From G963663495 sp963663495 (lineage in GTDB: Bacteria; Bacteroidota; Rhodothermia; Rhodothermales; Bin80), in contig OY760427.1 in NCBI GenBank assembly GCA_963663495.1, forward strand, positions 1,860,001-1,924,000: 64,000 bases of DNA, written 5' to 3'. Below, piece by piece: positions 1 through 9,800 of this stretch (within the stretch, counting starts at the first letter, position 1; each line of letters begins with the position of its first letter). The notes beneath the pieces are model-generated. The model was not told where the DNA came from, did not search any database, and was given only the letters and a program-made list of their open reading frames with translations. Both the position numbers and the translations under genes were made by a program.

Positions 1-1
1 G

Positions 2-232
2 TTTGGGCTGGATCGACGCATTATGAACAAGGTATTGGACGAGGCAGTACTGTGCCGCCGCCACGGCATCACTATCACTACGTTCATGATTGCCAGTGAC
101 CCTTATCTGCAACGATTTGTGCGTGAGCTGACGCGGGCAAACAAGGGGCGCGCCTACTACTCCAGCCTGGACAACTTGGGCGAGTTTGTTTTTGAGGACT
201 ATGTAAGAAACAGGCGCAAGCGCCTGAGATAA
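2..232 (+). CDS. C-terminal end of a VWA-domain protein (5' truncated by window edge)
   Basis: The reading frame is open from the first bases of the window and ends at TAA 230-232, so only about 76 C-terminal residues are visible. They contain the stretch ITTFMIASDPYLQRFV followed by LTRANKGRAYYSSLDNLGE and a very basic tail (RNRRKRLR). This resembles the last strand-helix of von Willebrand factor A domain proteins of the CoxE/magnesium-chelatase-like type; that is family knowledge applied to a short fragment. The metal-ion-dependent adhesion site would lie upstream of the window. The ATG at 23 is internal and probably not the start. rsmA follows after 3 nt, which suggests one transcript. Confidence 0.55.
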   Translation, partial: FGLDRRIMNKVLDEAVLCRRHGITITTFMIASDPYLQRFVRELTRANKGRAYYSSLDNLGEFVFEDYVRNRRKRLR

Positions 233-235
233 GCC

Positions 236-1024
236 TTGTACATTCCTTTTTCCCCCGACAAACGGCTAGGGCAGCACTTCCTGACCGACACGCAGTTGGC
301 GGAACGGATTGTACGGGCCATCGGGGCACCGTCTGACGCGCGGGTGGTGGAGATTGGCGCTGGCTGCGGAGCCCTTTCGCTCCCGCTACAGTGCCGTTAC
401 CCCGAGCTGATTGCCTTGGAAATTGATCACCGCGCAGTAGCGTTTCTGAAAGAGTGCGCACCGGATCTAAATGTAATCCACTGCGATGTGCTCAAGGTGG
501 ATTGGGCCGCGATGGCCAAGGCGGCCGGAGGATGTCTGTACGTGGCAGGGAATTTGCCGTACCACATCACGAGCCCTATACTGTTTGGCCTGTTGGCTCA
601 CCGAGCATACCTGACCCGTGCAGTATTGATGATGCAGCGGGAAGTGGCAGACCGGCTCGTTGCCCGTCCGGGGACCAAGACCTATGGTGGTCCGAGCGTG
701 ACGACGCAACTCCTCGCAAATCCGAGGGTGCTGTTCAAGGTGTCTCCGGCGGCATTTTGGCCTCGCCCTAGCGTAGACAGCGCGGTCGTCGCGTTAGACT
801 TTAATACGAGACCAGAGATGGAGGTTGATACCGACATGCTCCAACGTGTCGTGCGTACGGCATTCAATCAGCGTCGCAAGATGCTACGTAACAGCCTTGG
901 TGCGCTTGCATCGGAATATCAATTGAAGATTCCGGGCCGATGGGCTCGTTCTCGCCCTGAAGAGTTGGAACCTGCCGGATTTGTGGACATCGTACAGTAT
1001 TTTCAGGGGGCATCGGTAGAATAG
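236..1024 (+). CDS. rsmA: 16S rRNA (adenine(1518)-N6/adenine(1519)-N6)-dimethyltransferase
   Basis: RsmA/KsgA dimethylates two adjacent adenines in the 3' hairpin of 16S rRNA late in small-subunit assembly. The 262-residue product has the family's usual length. RLGQHFL is at residues 10-16, the SAM-binding motif VVEIGAGCG at 37-45, and the catalytic motif NLPYHITSP starts at residue 106, matching the NLPYxISS consensus. MMQREVADRL and a C-terminal helical domain follow. The start is a TTG at 236, 3 nt after the upstream stop. No ATG lies nearer the conserved N-terminus, so TTG initiation is inferred. mgtE begins 9 nt downstream. Confidence 0.95.
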   Translation: MYIPFSPDKRLGQHFLTDTQLAERIVRAIGAPSDARVVEIGAGCGALSLPLQCRYPELIALEIDHRAVAFLKECAPDLNVIHCDVLKVDWAAMAKAAGGCLYVAGNLPYHITSPILFGLLAHRAYLTRAVLMMQREVADRLVARPGTKTYGGPSVTTQLLANPRVLFKVSPAAFWPRPSVDSAVVALDFNTRPEMEVDTDMLQRVVRTAFNQRRKMLRNSLGALASEYQLKIPGRWARSRPEELEPAGFVDIVQYFQGASVE

Positions 1025-1033
1025 TAATCGTAA

Positions 1034-2464
1034 TTGGCATACATGCGGGAAATAGCAACATCAGTAGCAAAGAACCCGCACATGGTGGTAGACGCGGCGC
1101 TAGTTGCAGCGTTTTCCGAGGCAATTGGGAATGGTGAGCTTGCGGCAGCATGCGAACAGGCAGCGAATCTGCATTCTGCCGACTTGGCGCACCTGCTGGG
1201 ATCGTTGCCGCGCGATGAAGCCGAGCACTTGTTTGATGCTCTACCGGCCGGAATCTGTGCAGAGACCCTAGCGGATCTGGACGAAACCTTCCGCCAGGAG
1301 CTGCTTGAGGATGCTCCACCCGAAAGGATACTTCGACTGGTTCAGGAGCTGGAGACCGACGATGCTGCTGATGTGCTGGCGCAGGTGGATGACGAGCTGG
1401 TAGACAGTATTCTTCCCACCCTTGCCGACGCTGCAGCGGTTCGTCGGCTGCTTTCGTATGCGCCAGACACGGCCGGCGGCATCATGGCGTCGGAGTTGGT
1501 TAGCGTTCCTCCGCAATGGACGGTTGCAGAGGCCACTGAAGCAGTCCGCCACAATGCCAAGACGGTGGAAGAGATTTTCGTGCTGTTTGTAGTCAACGGT
1601 GAGCGCCGGCTGTTAGGATTCGTTTCACTGAAACGTCTGTTGTTGTCACCATCGGATGCGATGGTAGCGGATGTCATGCGCAAAGATGTACATTCTGTGC
1701 TGGCAACACAGGATCAGGAGGATGCCGTCCGTATCATGGAACGGTATGACTTGGTATCCCTCGCCGTAGTGGATCGGCACCGCACCCTGCTTGGCCGAAT
1801 CACGATAGACGATGCTGTAGATGTCATGCGGGATGAGGCTGAGGAGGATTACCTTCGTTTGAGCGGCATCACTGGAGAAGTTGAGCACACGGATAAGATT
1901 GGGCGCATTATGCGCGGGCGCCTACCGTGGCTCATGGCAGGCATGTTCGGGGCCGCGCTGGCAGGCACGGTAATCGGCATCTTTGAGGAAGAAATTCGTC
2001 GTGTGTCCATCCTTGCAGCCTTTATTCCGGTGGTGATGGCCATGGCCGGCAATGCAGGGATCCAGAGTTCCGCGATCATGATCCAAGGGCTCGCTTCCGG
2101 TGAACTATGGTCGGTGAACTTGATGCGGCGCCTTGGAAAAGAAGTGATTGTGGCCCTCCTGAACGGAGTAGCTCTGGCCGCCGCCTTGTGGGTAGTTGTG
2201 GCGGTGCTGTTTGCATGGGGGCCAGGTTTGGGTCTGGTGCCTCCGACGCAGGAGCCTCTGCGACTGGCAATGACAGCAGCGTCCGCGTTGTTCGTCGTGG
2301 TGCTGCTAGCGGCAGCAATCGGGACAACAGTGCCGTTATTCCTAACTCGCTATGGTATAGATCCAGCATTAGCAACCGGACCATTCATCACCACCAGCAA
2401 CGACATTGTGGGGCTCGTGGTATTCTTTGCCTTAGCTATGGTACTGTATCTACCGTTTGTGTAG
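1034..2464 (+). CDS. mgtE: Magnesium transporter MgtE
   Basis: MgtE is an inner-membrane Mg2+ channel gated by its own cytosolic domains. The 476 residues show the expected order: an acidic helical N domain (about 20-135) rich in DDAADVL-type motifs, a CBS pair (about 140-265, with the segment APDTAGGIMASELVSV at its entry), and five hydrophobic segments from about residue 292 to the end. The pore signature PVVMAMAGNAGIQSS and the TM5 segment DPALATGPFITT, with the conserved Asp, are both present. The listed start is TTG 1034; an in-frame ATG at 1043 would shorten it by three residues. It converges with ccmE. Confidence 0.93.
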   Translation: MAYMREIATSVAKNPHMVVDAALVAAFSEAIGNGELAAACEQAANLHSADLAHLLGSLPRDEAEHLFDALPAGICAETLADLDETFRQELLEDAPPERILRLVQELETDDAADVLAQVDDELVDSILPTLADAAAVRRLLSYAPDTAGGIMASELVSVPPQWTVAEATEAVRHNAKTVEEIFVLFVVNGERRLLGFVSLKRLLLSPSDAMVADVMRKDVHSVLATQDQEDAVRIMERYDLVSLAVVDRHRTLLGRITIDDAVDVMRDEAEEDYLRLSGITGEVEHTDKIGRIMRGRLPWLMAGMFGAALAGTVIGIFEEEIRRVSILAAFIPVVMAMAGNAGIQSSAIMIQGLASGELWSVNLMRRLGKEVIVALLNGVALAAALWVVVAVLFAWGPGLGLVPPTQEPLRLAMTAASALFVVVLLAAAIGTTVPLFLTRYGIDPALATGPFITTSNDIVGLVVFFALAMVLYLPFV

Positions 2465-2595
2465 CAAATGGCGGCCGGTCTGGGACCAGGCATTACCGGA
2501 GCCATCCACTGATTAGGCTTCGTTCAGAGCATGATAGCCAGGATGTTTTTCTGCGCCGGCCATACCTGGGAAGGTCTGCCATCGGACCAGCAAGA

Positions 2596-2985
2596 TTAGC
2601 CATCCTGGTACTCTAAAGCCCCGACGTCATTGTATTTGGAGGGGCACTTCATCAGAATGTGCTTAGCCATAAACACATCACCATCAAAGCGTCCTTCCAC
2701 TACGATCTTATCAGCGTCTTCAAAGCTGGCCGGTCGCGGGTTGTGGTACCGGACCTGGCGCGTCTGACCCTGGTCATCCTGCATATGGAAGGTGAAAAGG
2801 TTATTCTCCGGGTCATAATGCGTCGCACGGTCGGTAACCCATTCGCCCACGACATGGGCAAAGTCGCCTGACTCCTTTGCCTCGGCGAAGTGCATGTAGC
2901 CTCCTACCTGATCTCCAAAATTGATTAGGAGCAGCGTGCCGAACAGGAGCAGCAGGCTGAATCCGATAATGTTCTTGGGTCTCAC
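2596..2985 (-). CDS. ccmE: Cytochrome c maturation haem chaperone CcmE, Cys-type variant
   Basis: CcmE carries haem across the periplasm to apocytochromes in System I cytochrome c biogenesis. The 129 residues comprise one N-terminal membrane anchor (about 5-22) and an OB-fold periplasmic domain. Near the C-terminus the sequence reads HILMKCPSKYND. The usual haem-ligating HxxxY is replaced by CxxxY (CPSKY). This matches a described variant System I with Cys-type CcmE in archaea and some bacteria, typically lacking CcmH. The gene is last in the run ccmB-ccmC-ccmD-ccmE on minus, 12 nt after the CcmD-like gene. Confidence 0.88.
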   Translation of the reverse strand: MRPKNIIGFSLLLLFGTLLLINFGDQVGGYMHFAEAKESGDFAHVVGEWVTDRATHYDPENNLFTFHMQDDQGQTRQVRYHNPRPASFEDADKIVVEGRFDGDVFMAKHILMKCPSKYNDVGALEYQDG

Positions 2986-2997
2986 CAGCGCGACGCG

Positions 2998-3192
2998 TTA
3001 GGATTTGTCAGATTCATCGTCAACCTTCAACGCTTGTTCCAAATGACTGATACGCCTGTCCGTACGGAAGACGTACAATGCCAGGCCGATCCAAATTATG
3101 AGCACAACAGCCAAAACGACAGGAAGCTTGTCGTTCGAAAGCAGCACCTTATCTACACCTGTCTGACCGAGCAGATACACGAACATATTCAC
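2998..3192 (-). CDS. ccmD: Small CcmD-like membrane protein
   Basis: This 64-residue protein sits between ccmC and ccmE, exactly where ccmD is expected. It has one strongly hydrophobic segment (about residues 24-43, LPVVLAVVLIIWIGLALYVF) followed by a basic turn RTDRR and a charged, probably coiled tail. CcmD is a small single-pass protein that helps release holo-CcmE from CcmC. The sequence is too short and variable for a call on similarity alone, so the assignment rests on position, size and topology. Spacing is 13 nt to ccmC and 12 nt to ccmE, consistent with one operon. Confidence 0.7.
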   Translation of the reverse strand: MNMFVYLLGQTGVDKVLLSNDKLPVVLAVVLIIWIGLALYVFRTDRRISHLEQALKVDDESDKS

Positions 3193-3205
3193 CGTAATTG
3201 CAACG

Positions 3206-3934
3206 TTATAGATTCAGTTCCACATGCGAGGTCATGCGCCGGGCTATGAGGCCCAAGCGCACGCGCTGTGTATACAATAGCCAGCCGACCAAAAAGAATG
3301 CGAACACCGCCGGATAAAATACAATCCGCATGACAGGGTGTGTGATTTCGCTGAACGCTGGATTTCCCTCGGCCCCCGGGTGGAGGCTCTCCATTTGCCG
3401 AGGTAGAACATATAGGAGGAACGGCACCGTAACAGCCGCGAATAGATTGTAAGCGGCAGAAACCCGGGCCCGCACAGTCGGATCGTCCATGGCATTACGG
3501 AGCCCGAAATAGGCACCGTATATCAATACTTGTACCGCTGCAAGCGTCTGCTTCGGGTCGAAGTTCCACCAAATATTAGTGCCTTCGTACCAAGTGTAGT
3601 GCGCCCAAACGCTACCTGTCACCAGGCCGAGTAGCCCGAACACTACGGCCATCTTCGCTGCCTCCGAGGCTCGAAGGTCTCGTACCACCAGTCCAAGTCG
3701 CAAGTACTGCAAGGAGTGATAGGCCGAAATCAAGGCAAGCCCCATCATGGTAAACCACATGGGAACATGGAAATAGAGATTTCGCGCGGTATGCTCAAGG
3801 ATCGGCATGCGCGGGACGGAAAGCCACGAACCTCCATAGGAGAATGCTCCCAAGATCACCGCAGCCATGCCAACAACGATAGCCAGCCGTAACCCACGAT
3901 ATGCGGTAGTATTATAGAAGGAGGCCCGTTTCAT
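3206..3934 (-). CDS. ccmC: Haem handling protein CcmC
   Basis: CcmC is a six-TM inner-membrane protein that loads haem onto CcmE. The 242 residues contain the haem-handling tryptophan-rich loop WYEGTNIWWNFDPKQT, a form of the WWD motif. Conserved histidines flank it: one in YFHVPMWF near residue 56, another in LHPGAEGN after it. Several hydrophobic helices are evident. Its neighbours ccmB upstream and ccmD/ccmE downstream share the strand. No ccmA, ccmF, ccmG or ccmH is in the window, so the rest of the pathway must be encoded elsewhere. Confidence 0.92.
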   Translation of the reverse strand: MKRASFYNTTAYRGLRLAIVVGMAAVILGAFSYGGSWLSVPRMPILEHTARNLYFHVPMWFTMMGLALISAYHSLQYLRLGLVVRDLRASEAAKMAVVFGLLGLVTGSVWAHYTWYEGTNIWWNFDPKQTLAAVQVLIYGAYFGLRNAMDDPTVRARVSAAYNLFAAVTVPFLLYVLPRQMESLHPGAEGNPAFSEITHPVMRIVFYPAVFAFFLVGWLLYTQRVRLGLIARRMTSHVELNL

Positions 3935-3973
3935 TGCGGATTCTCCGTACAGCTTTGGGGTAGAATGGTTGCC

Positions 3974-4663
3974 TCAGTCCCTCCATGCATAGTCAAACAA
4001 CATTGCCGACGCTGTGATGACCGTTCCAGAATAGGAAGCTAGGGTCATGAGCGGAGTTCCTGTGTTCTGCCAAGAGCCGATCAGCCCGCTGTGCGTTGCG
4101 TCTACTGCAGGCAGCAGGACGGGAAGCAGTAATGGAAACGTAAGCATAGGTAATAGGGCTGCTCGCCTTTGTGAGCGAGCTACAATGGCCGCGAGCAGTG
4201 TGGTGGTACCGGCCAGTCCTACGGTCCCGAGCACCAACGATAGGACAAGGAGCAGCGGCTCCCCCACACGCACGCGCAGCAAAACGATAAAGGCAGTAAC
4301 TAGGACCCCGTTGATAGCTAAAGAAAGTACCAGGTTAAAGCACAATTTCCCTGCATATATTCTGCTTGAAGAGACGTGGAGACGTAGAAGCAAGGCTGTA
4401 CCCTGTTCTTCTTCTGCCACAAAAGCGCGTCCGAGTCCCAAGGCGGTAGAGAACAGGATGACCATCCACATTAGGCCGGATTGGAGGCGCGGAATACTTG
4501 TAGAGGGACCCGCCGCAAGCGCTAAGAGGAGTAATGTTGCCAGGACAAATATCAATAGCACATTCATCGAGTGCCTGCTGCGCAGCTCAAGCCTGATGTC
4601 TTTGGAGACTACAGCCCATGTCCCACGAAGCCAACGCGTGGTCGCAGCCATTGGATTATGCAT
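3974..4663 (-). CDS. ccmB: Haem exporter subunit CcmB
   Basis: CcmB is the membrane subunit that pairs with the CcmA ATPase to release haem-loaded CcmE from CcmC. The product has an N-terminal amphipathic start (SKDIRLELRSRH) and about six membrane segments, including LLIFVLATLLLLALAAGP and LPMLTFPLLLPVLLPA. EEEQGTALLLRL matches the family's conserved 'EExxGT' loop. Three starts are possible: GTG 4678, ATG 4663 and ATG 4651. I chose 4663, which overlaps the murB stop by 8 nt (ATGCATAA), a coupling-type junction. The tail ends in LFDYAWRD, as is common in this family. Confidence 0.9.
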   Translation of the reverse strand: MHNPMAATTRWLRGTWAVVSKDIRLELRSRHSMNVLLIFVLATLLLLALAAGPSTSIPRLQSGLMWMVILFSTALGLGRAFVAEEEQGTALLLRLHVSSSRIYAGKLCFNLVLSLAINGVLVTAFIVLLRVRVGEPLLLVLSLVLGTVGLAGTTTLLAAIVARSQRRAALLPMLTFPLLLPVLLPAVDATHSGLIGSWQNTGTPLMTLASYSGTVITASAMLFDYAWRD

Positions 4664-5693
4664 TGGCTTGTGCCGCACGTGCGTGATCAGCGGCTGAAAC
4701 TAAACCTGGCGGTCGGGGCAGGAATACCGGTTTGCCTGCAGTGGGCACGTCAAATTCGCCGACAAACTCAATTTCTGATTCAAGGCAGTAGCCTGTCTGT
4801 TGCCTGACTGTGTGCTCAATCCACCGCATCAACGCTTGTAGGTCTGCCGCCCGCGCGCCTCCTGTATTGACGCAAATATTCGCGTGCCGGTGGGTGACAG
4901 TCATGCCGCCGATGGTCGCCCCCTTCAGTCCGCAATCGTCAATTAGCCGTCCTGCACCAATACCATCAATCTTCTTGTATATCGAGCCGACGCTTGGTTC
5001 TGAAGCTAGTGGAGGATGGCGTAGCGCACGCCATTCAAGATTGGATTCCATGACGGCCCGCATTTTAGTTTCTTTGCCGGCGGCAAGCTGGAAAGAGGTA
5101 CGCAGTACGATGTCTTTGTTCACGTGCAAAGAGGAGTAGTCGTAGCTAAAGTCAAAATATTCCCTGGTGACCTGCTTTATCGTACCGTCTGCGGCAAGAA
5201 CAGTGGCTCCATTAACTACTTCCTCTATAAACATTGTGCGTGATCTGTCGGGAGCAAGGAAATGCAAGTTCTGCCACATCGCGCCACCAACGGTGGAAGG
5301 GATGCCCGCATAGTGCTCCAAGCCTGATAAGCCGTTCAAAACCGCGAGTTGAATAAGGTCAGGATACATGGTGGTGCCACTGTCGGCCTGCAGTCGGCAG
5401 AGGGCCGTATCCATTGTTACGTGTGTCGCACAATTACGAATGACCAATCCACGGAATCCCAAGTCGCCAAATATGATGTTGGCGCCTAGGCCAAGAATGA
5501 AGAACGGAATTTTCGAACGGCGCGCTTCCCCAATTGCCGTGACCAGCTCCTCTGACGTGCGGGCTTCGTAGAAGCAATCCGCGCGTCCACCGACCCGCAT
5601 CGTCGTGTATGGGGCCAGGATCACATTCGGCTGAACCCGGTGCTCGCCTAGTGAACGACATAGGACCTTAACTCCTTCAGCTGGAAAAAGCAC
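4656..5693 (-). CDS. murB: UDP-N-acetylenolpyruvoylglucosamine reductase
   Basis: MurB reduces UDP-GlcNAc-enolpyruvate to UDP-MurNAc with FAD and NADPH in peptidoglycan synthesis. The 345-residue product has the FAD-binding motifs PYTTMRVGGRAD, LGLGANIIFGD and AGIPSTVGGA. The catalytic region reads SVGSIYKK, keeping the proton-donor Ser of the GSxFKNP consensus. It then continues GAGRLIDDCGLKGATIGGM and HANICVN, and the C-terminal LESEIEFVG carries the conserved Glu. The residues after GSIY (KK in place of KN) are slightly atypical. The gene heads an apparent murB-ccmBCDE operon. Confidence 0.95.
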   Translation of the reverse strand: MLFPAEGVKVLCRSLGEHRVQPNVILAPYTTMRVGGRADCFYEARTSEELVTAIGEARRSKIPFFILGLGANIIFGDLGFRGLVIRNCATHVTMDTALCRLQADSGTTMYPDLIQLAVLNGLSGLEHYAGIPSTVGGAMWQNLHFLAPDRSRTMFIEEVVNGATVLAADGTIKQVTREYFDFSYDYSSLHVNKDIVLRTSFQLAAGKETKMRAVMESNLEWRALRHPPLASEPSVGSIYKKIDGIGAGRLIDDCGLKGATIGGMTVTHRHANICVNTGGARAADLQALMRWIEHTVRQQTGYCLESEIEFVGEFDVPTAGKPVFLPRPPGLVSAADHARAAQANA

Positions 5694-5761
5694 CGAACTA
5701 TTGTTGGGGAAAGAGGATTTAACGTTGACTCATATACACAAATTTTGACATTCGGATCACC

Positions 5762-6595
5762 ATGGCTAACAAGTATCCCCATCTTACGCGTGCAGTACTT
5801 CGTTTGGGAGTAGTCGCCGGCATCTTTTTCGTGGTTGCATTGCTCGCCGCAGGTTGTATGACCACAACCATAACGTCGGGAGAGGCCGGCGTTCGCTATA
5901 CCCCATTCGGTGGTACAGATCTCGACCGCGTGTATGGCGAGGGGCTCAATCTGCATGCTCCGTGGGTTGACGTAATACGCTATGATGTGCGTGTGCAGGA
6001 GCGTTTGGAAAACATGGAGGCTTTATCTGAGAACGGCCTTTCCATCGGGACCGAGGTATCTGTCCGATGGCGCCCGGACACCGGCACCTTGCCGCATCTC
6101 CATACTACCTACGGCATAGATTACTACCGGAAGCTGATTCAGCCGGAACTACGCAGCGTGGTGCGTGAGGTCGTGGGGCAGTACACCCCTGAGGAGTTGT
6201 ACAGTACCCAAAGGGCAGAATTGCAGGAGAACATATTCAATCAGGTAAAGGCCAGTGTGGAGGATGACTTTCTGCTGATAGAAGCGATCCTGATTCGTGA
6301 TGTTCGCTTGCCCGACCAGATCAAGATTGCAATTGAGGAGAAGCTGAAGGAGGAGCAGGAAGCGGAGCGCTACGAGTTTACCATTGCTAAGGAGCGGCTT
6401 GAGGCCGAACGGAAGGAGATTGAGGCCGAGGGTCAGGCACTCTATCAGCGAATTATAACGGAAAGTCTTACGTCGCAATTTTTGCGTTTCAAGGGGATTG
6501 AAGCCACGCAGCTATTGGCTAATTCGCCTAATAGCAAGACGGTGGTCATCGGAGGCGGTGATGACGGATTGCCGCTGATCCTAGGTGGTCAGTAG
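5762..6595 (+). CDS. SPFH/Band-7 (prohibitin-like) lipoprotein
   Basis: The 277 residues begin with a hydrophobic signal ending in LLAAGC (Cys32), a lipobox, so the protein is probably lipid-anchored. A Band-7/SPFH domain follows (about 33-215), with YGEGLNLHAPWVDVIRYDVR and the prohibitin-like segment YTPEELYSTQRAELQENI. A long charged helix, EEKLKEEQEAERYEFTIAKE, is typical of the coiled coil after an SPFH domain. The family scaffolds membrane microdomains and modulates proteases; the partner here is unknown. The gene is transcribed away from murB and is followed by a strong hairpin terminator. Confidence 0.85.
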   Translation: MANKYPHLTRAVLRLGVVAGIFFVVALLAAGCMTTTITSGEAGVRYTPFGGTDLDRVYGEGLNLHAPWVDVIRYDVRVQERLENMEALSENGLSIGTEVSVRWRPDTGTLPHLHTTYGIDYYRKLIQPELRSVVREVVGQYTPEELYSTQRAELQENIFNQVKASVEDDFLLIEAILIRDVRLPDQIKIAIEEKLKEEQEAERYEFTIAKERLEAERKEIEAEGQALYQRIITESLTSQFLRFKGIEATQLLANSPNSKTVVIGGGDDGLPLILGGQ

Positions 6596-6626
6596 CGATG
6601 GTCGCCATTTGCCTGGGACCTTGTGT

Positions 6627-6657
6627 CCGGAATTCGTACGTGGACGATTCCGGTTTT
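6627..6657 (+). terminator. Rho-independent terminator after the Band-7 gene
   Basis: CCGGAATTCGT pairs with ACGATTCCGG across a 6-nt loop, with one bulged T, giving about ten base pairs. TTTT follows directly. It lies about 30 nt after the Band-7 stop codon and before the SusC gene. Confidence 0.75.
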
Positions 6658-6857
6658 CTGGCCTTCTTCCGGGTGAACTTGATAGCAATTTTCCCGGATT
6701 CGGTGGATTGTCTGCAATATTCACATAGCTTTGATGCCCGTGGCGGTTGCTAGTCGTACCCAAACAAGATTATCTTTCGCTTCTGTATCAAGAGCGGTAG
6801 TTTGTATCGCTGAGGTTTCTTGTTAACTGTTATTCAACCATTCAGACAACATTTATC

Positions 6858-9800
6858 ATGAAAGGAAGATTTGCTGGTGCACTCGTGCTGGTTTTACTGC
6901 TCCCGGCATTGGTATTCGGGCAGCAGACCATAGTCATGGGCACGGTGACAGATGACGCAGGCGAGCCGCTTATCGGGGCAAATGTCCTGATCGGAGAAAT
7001 TGTCATTGGCGCGTCAACAGACTTTGACGGCAATTACAGCTTCAACGTACCCGTGCAGCATGTCGGCGAGACGTTCGAGTTAACGGCCCGATACGTCGGT
7101 TTCAGCGAGCAGTCCCGTTCGATTTCCGTAACTGCAGGGACGATGACAGAAGACTTTGTCTTGGTATTAGATCTGCTCAATCTTGATGAGGTGGTGGTAA
7201 CAGGTGTGGCTGAAGCAACCCCTAGGAAGAAATTGTCGTTTACCGTTGACAGAGTCGGTGGTGACGAAATTGCCATGGCTCCTGCTTCCAATCCTGTGGC
7301 ATCACTTCAAGGGAAGGTTGCAGGTGTTTCCGTGGTGGCTTGGAGCGGATCACCCGGCGATGGCCAAAGTGTCAGGTTGCGTAGCACAACAAGTCTAACC
7401 GGCGGTACTCAGCCCATGTACATTGTGGACGGTGTGATATTGGGAAGTAACCAAGTGGACATTGATGCCTTGGATATTGAGGATATTGAGATTGTCAAGG
7501 GCGCGGCCGCTTCCTCATTGTATGGCTCTCGAGCGCAGAATGGAGTTATTCAGATCACCACGCGTCGTGGTTCAAATATTGCGCTGAACCAGACTCGCGT
7601 GACTATCAGGAACGAATTTGGGGTTGGTAGTATCAGAAAGAACTTGGTTACCAACATCTCGCATGATCTGCAGGTCAACGAAAGTGGCCAGTTCCTGAAT
7701 TCCGCTGGCGAGGTAAACACTTGCGACTCATGCTTGGAGAACGGTTACGGCCCGGGTGTCGTTCAGCAAAGGAATGATAAAGGGGCTGCCTTTTATGACG
7801 AGCCGTATCAGGGCACATTGCACAATGCATTCGAGGATTTTTTCAGTCCTGGTAATACATGGACCAATTATGTTGGTATCAGCCAGAATAGTGCAAAAAC
7901 GAATTTTCTGGCCTCCTTTACCAATGTTGAGGAACAAGGTGCGATAGCCGGTCTTGAGGGTCTGAACCGTAAGAGTATTAGGATAAACCTTGACCACCGC
8001 GTTCGTAGTAACCTTCAGTTGTCTACCTCCGGGTTTTATTCGCAGTCAACAAATGACGCTCTTAGTTCAAGTATATCATCAAGTGTGGTCATCAATCCGT
8101 TCTTCGGCCTCATGTTTACGACTCCCTTGGTGAGCTTGAATGACCGTGATGCTTCGGGCGAGTTGTTTGTGCAGGCCGATCCTCTGTCTATTGAGGAGAA
8201 TCCCCTCTACACCATAGAGAATGCGGATCTGGAGCAGACTAGGTCTCGCATTTTGGGAAATTTCCGTGCGAGGTGGTCTCCTGAAGAATGGATTGATGTG
8301 GAAGGAAATTTCAGCTACGATCGATCTGATAGGGACGAGCGCGAGTTTTACGATATTGGCTTCCAAGTCATTGGTACTAGCTCGCTAAACAGTGGACGAA
8401 TTGAAAGCCGTAATGCGCGTTCCGAGGCCATAAATGCGGATGCGACGGTATCCATGCGAAAACGATTTGGAGATATCACGGCTCGAGGAATACTGAAGGC
8501 ACAGGTGGAAAATTTTGACAGCATCTCAGAATTTATCATAGGCAACAAGCTGGTGGCAGTCGGCCTTTCAGACCTTTCTAACATACAGGATAAAGAAAGT
8601 CTTTCTATTGGTACGGGTACAACTACTGTTCGGTCGGAGGGCTACTACGCGACGGTTGGTCTGGATTACGCAGACCGATATATTGGTGATGTTTTATACC
8701 GTAGGGATGGCAGCTCGTTGTTTGGTGCTGACGAGCGGTGGCAGAGCTATTACCGTGCCAGCGCAGCGTGGCGTTTATCGGAGGAAACCTGGTGGCCGGT
8801 TGGCGACATGTTGACCGAATTCAAACTACGCGGGTCCAGAGGTACTGCTGGTGGGCGCCCCAGGTTCGAGGCTCAGTATGAAACGTTATTGCTAAATAAT
8901 GGGATGCTCACTAAGTCTACCTTGGGAAATGCACTCTTAAAGCCGGAGCTGCAAACTGAGACGGAATTTGGCGTAGACTTCGCAGTAAAGAACCGCGTTT
9001 TCTTTGAGCTGGTGTATGCGGACACGAAAGTAGAGGACTTGCTGCTAGCAATCCCTTTAGCCGGCTACTTTGGCTTTAGCTCGCAGTGGAGGAACGCCGG
9101 GACGATTGAATCTAGTACCATAGAGCTTAGTGTTGATGCGAACGTGCTGAATACCAGCGACCTTAGGTTAAATCTCGGTCTTATATTTGATCGTACGAGA
9201 CAGGAAATTACAGAGTTTAACTCAAACCCGTACAGAGGCGGGGCGCGCAGTTTGTTCTTTTTCCGGGAAGGGGAAAGTCTGGGAGCCATGTACGGCAGAT
9301 TATTCATTACCGATATCGGTCAGCTGCCGAGTGCTTATGATCCCGAGGTATTTGCTATCAATGACGATGGCTACCTAGTGCCTGTTGGTTCAGGCAATAG
9401 CGCAGTGAGCGGTCCGGGAAGCGATGGGGAAGTTGGAACAGATGATGACCTGTGGGGCTCTGAAGTGGATGCTGGGGATGGCACCATGCTACGTTGGGGA
9501 GTACCGATTCATTATTATGACGAAGCTGAGGAGACAGACAACGTGGTGATTGCGCAGGCATTGCCGGATTTTAATCTCGGCCTAACGACTCATCTGGCGT
9601 ACAAGGGAGTCTCGCTTTATATGCTTTGGAGTGCTCAAGTAGGGGGAGATGTATATAATTTCACGAAACAGTGGAGTTATAGAGATGGGCGGGCAGCGGA
9701 TCAGGACCAGGGTTTTAAATCAGAGGAACTGAAGAAATCCACCGTGTATTACGAAGTACTGTATAACGCTACGGTGCGAAATAGTCATTTTGTGGAAGAC

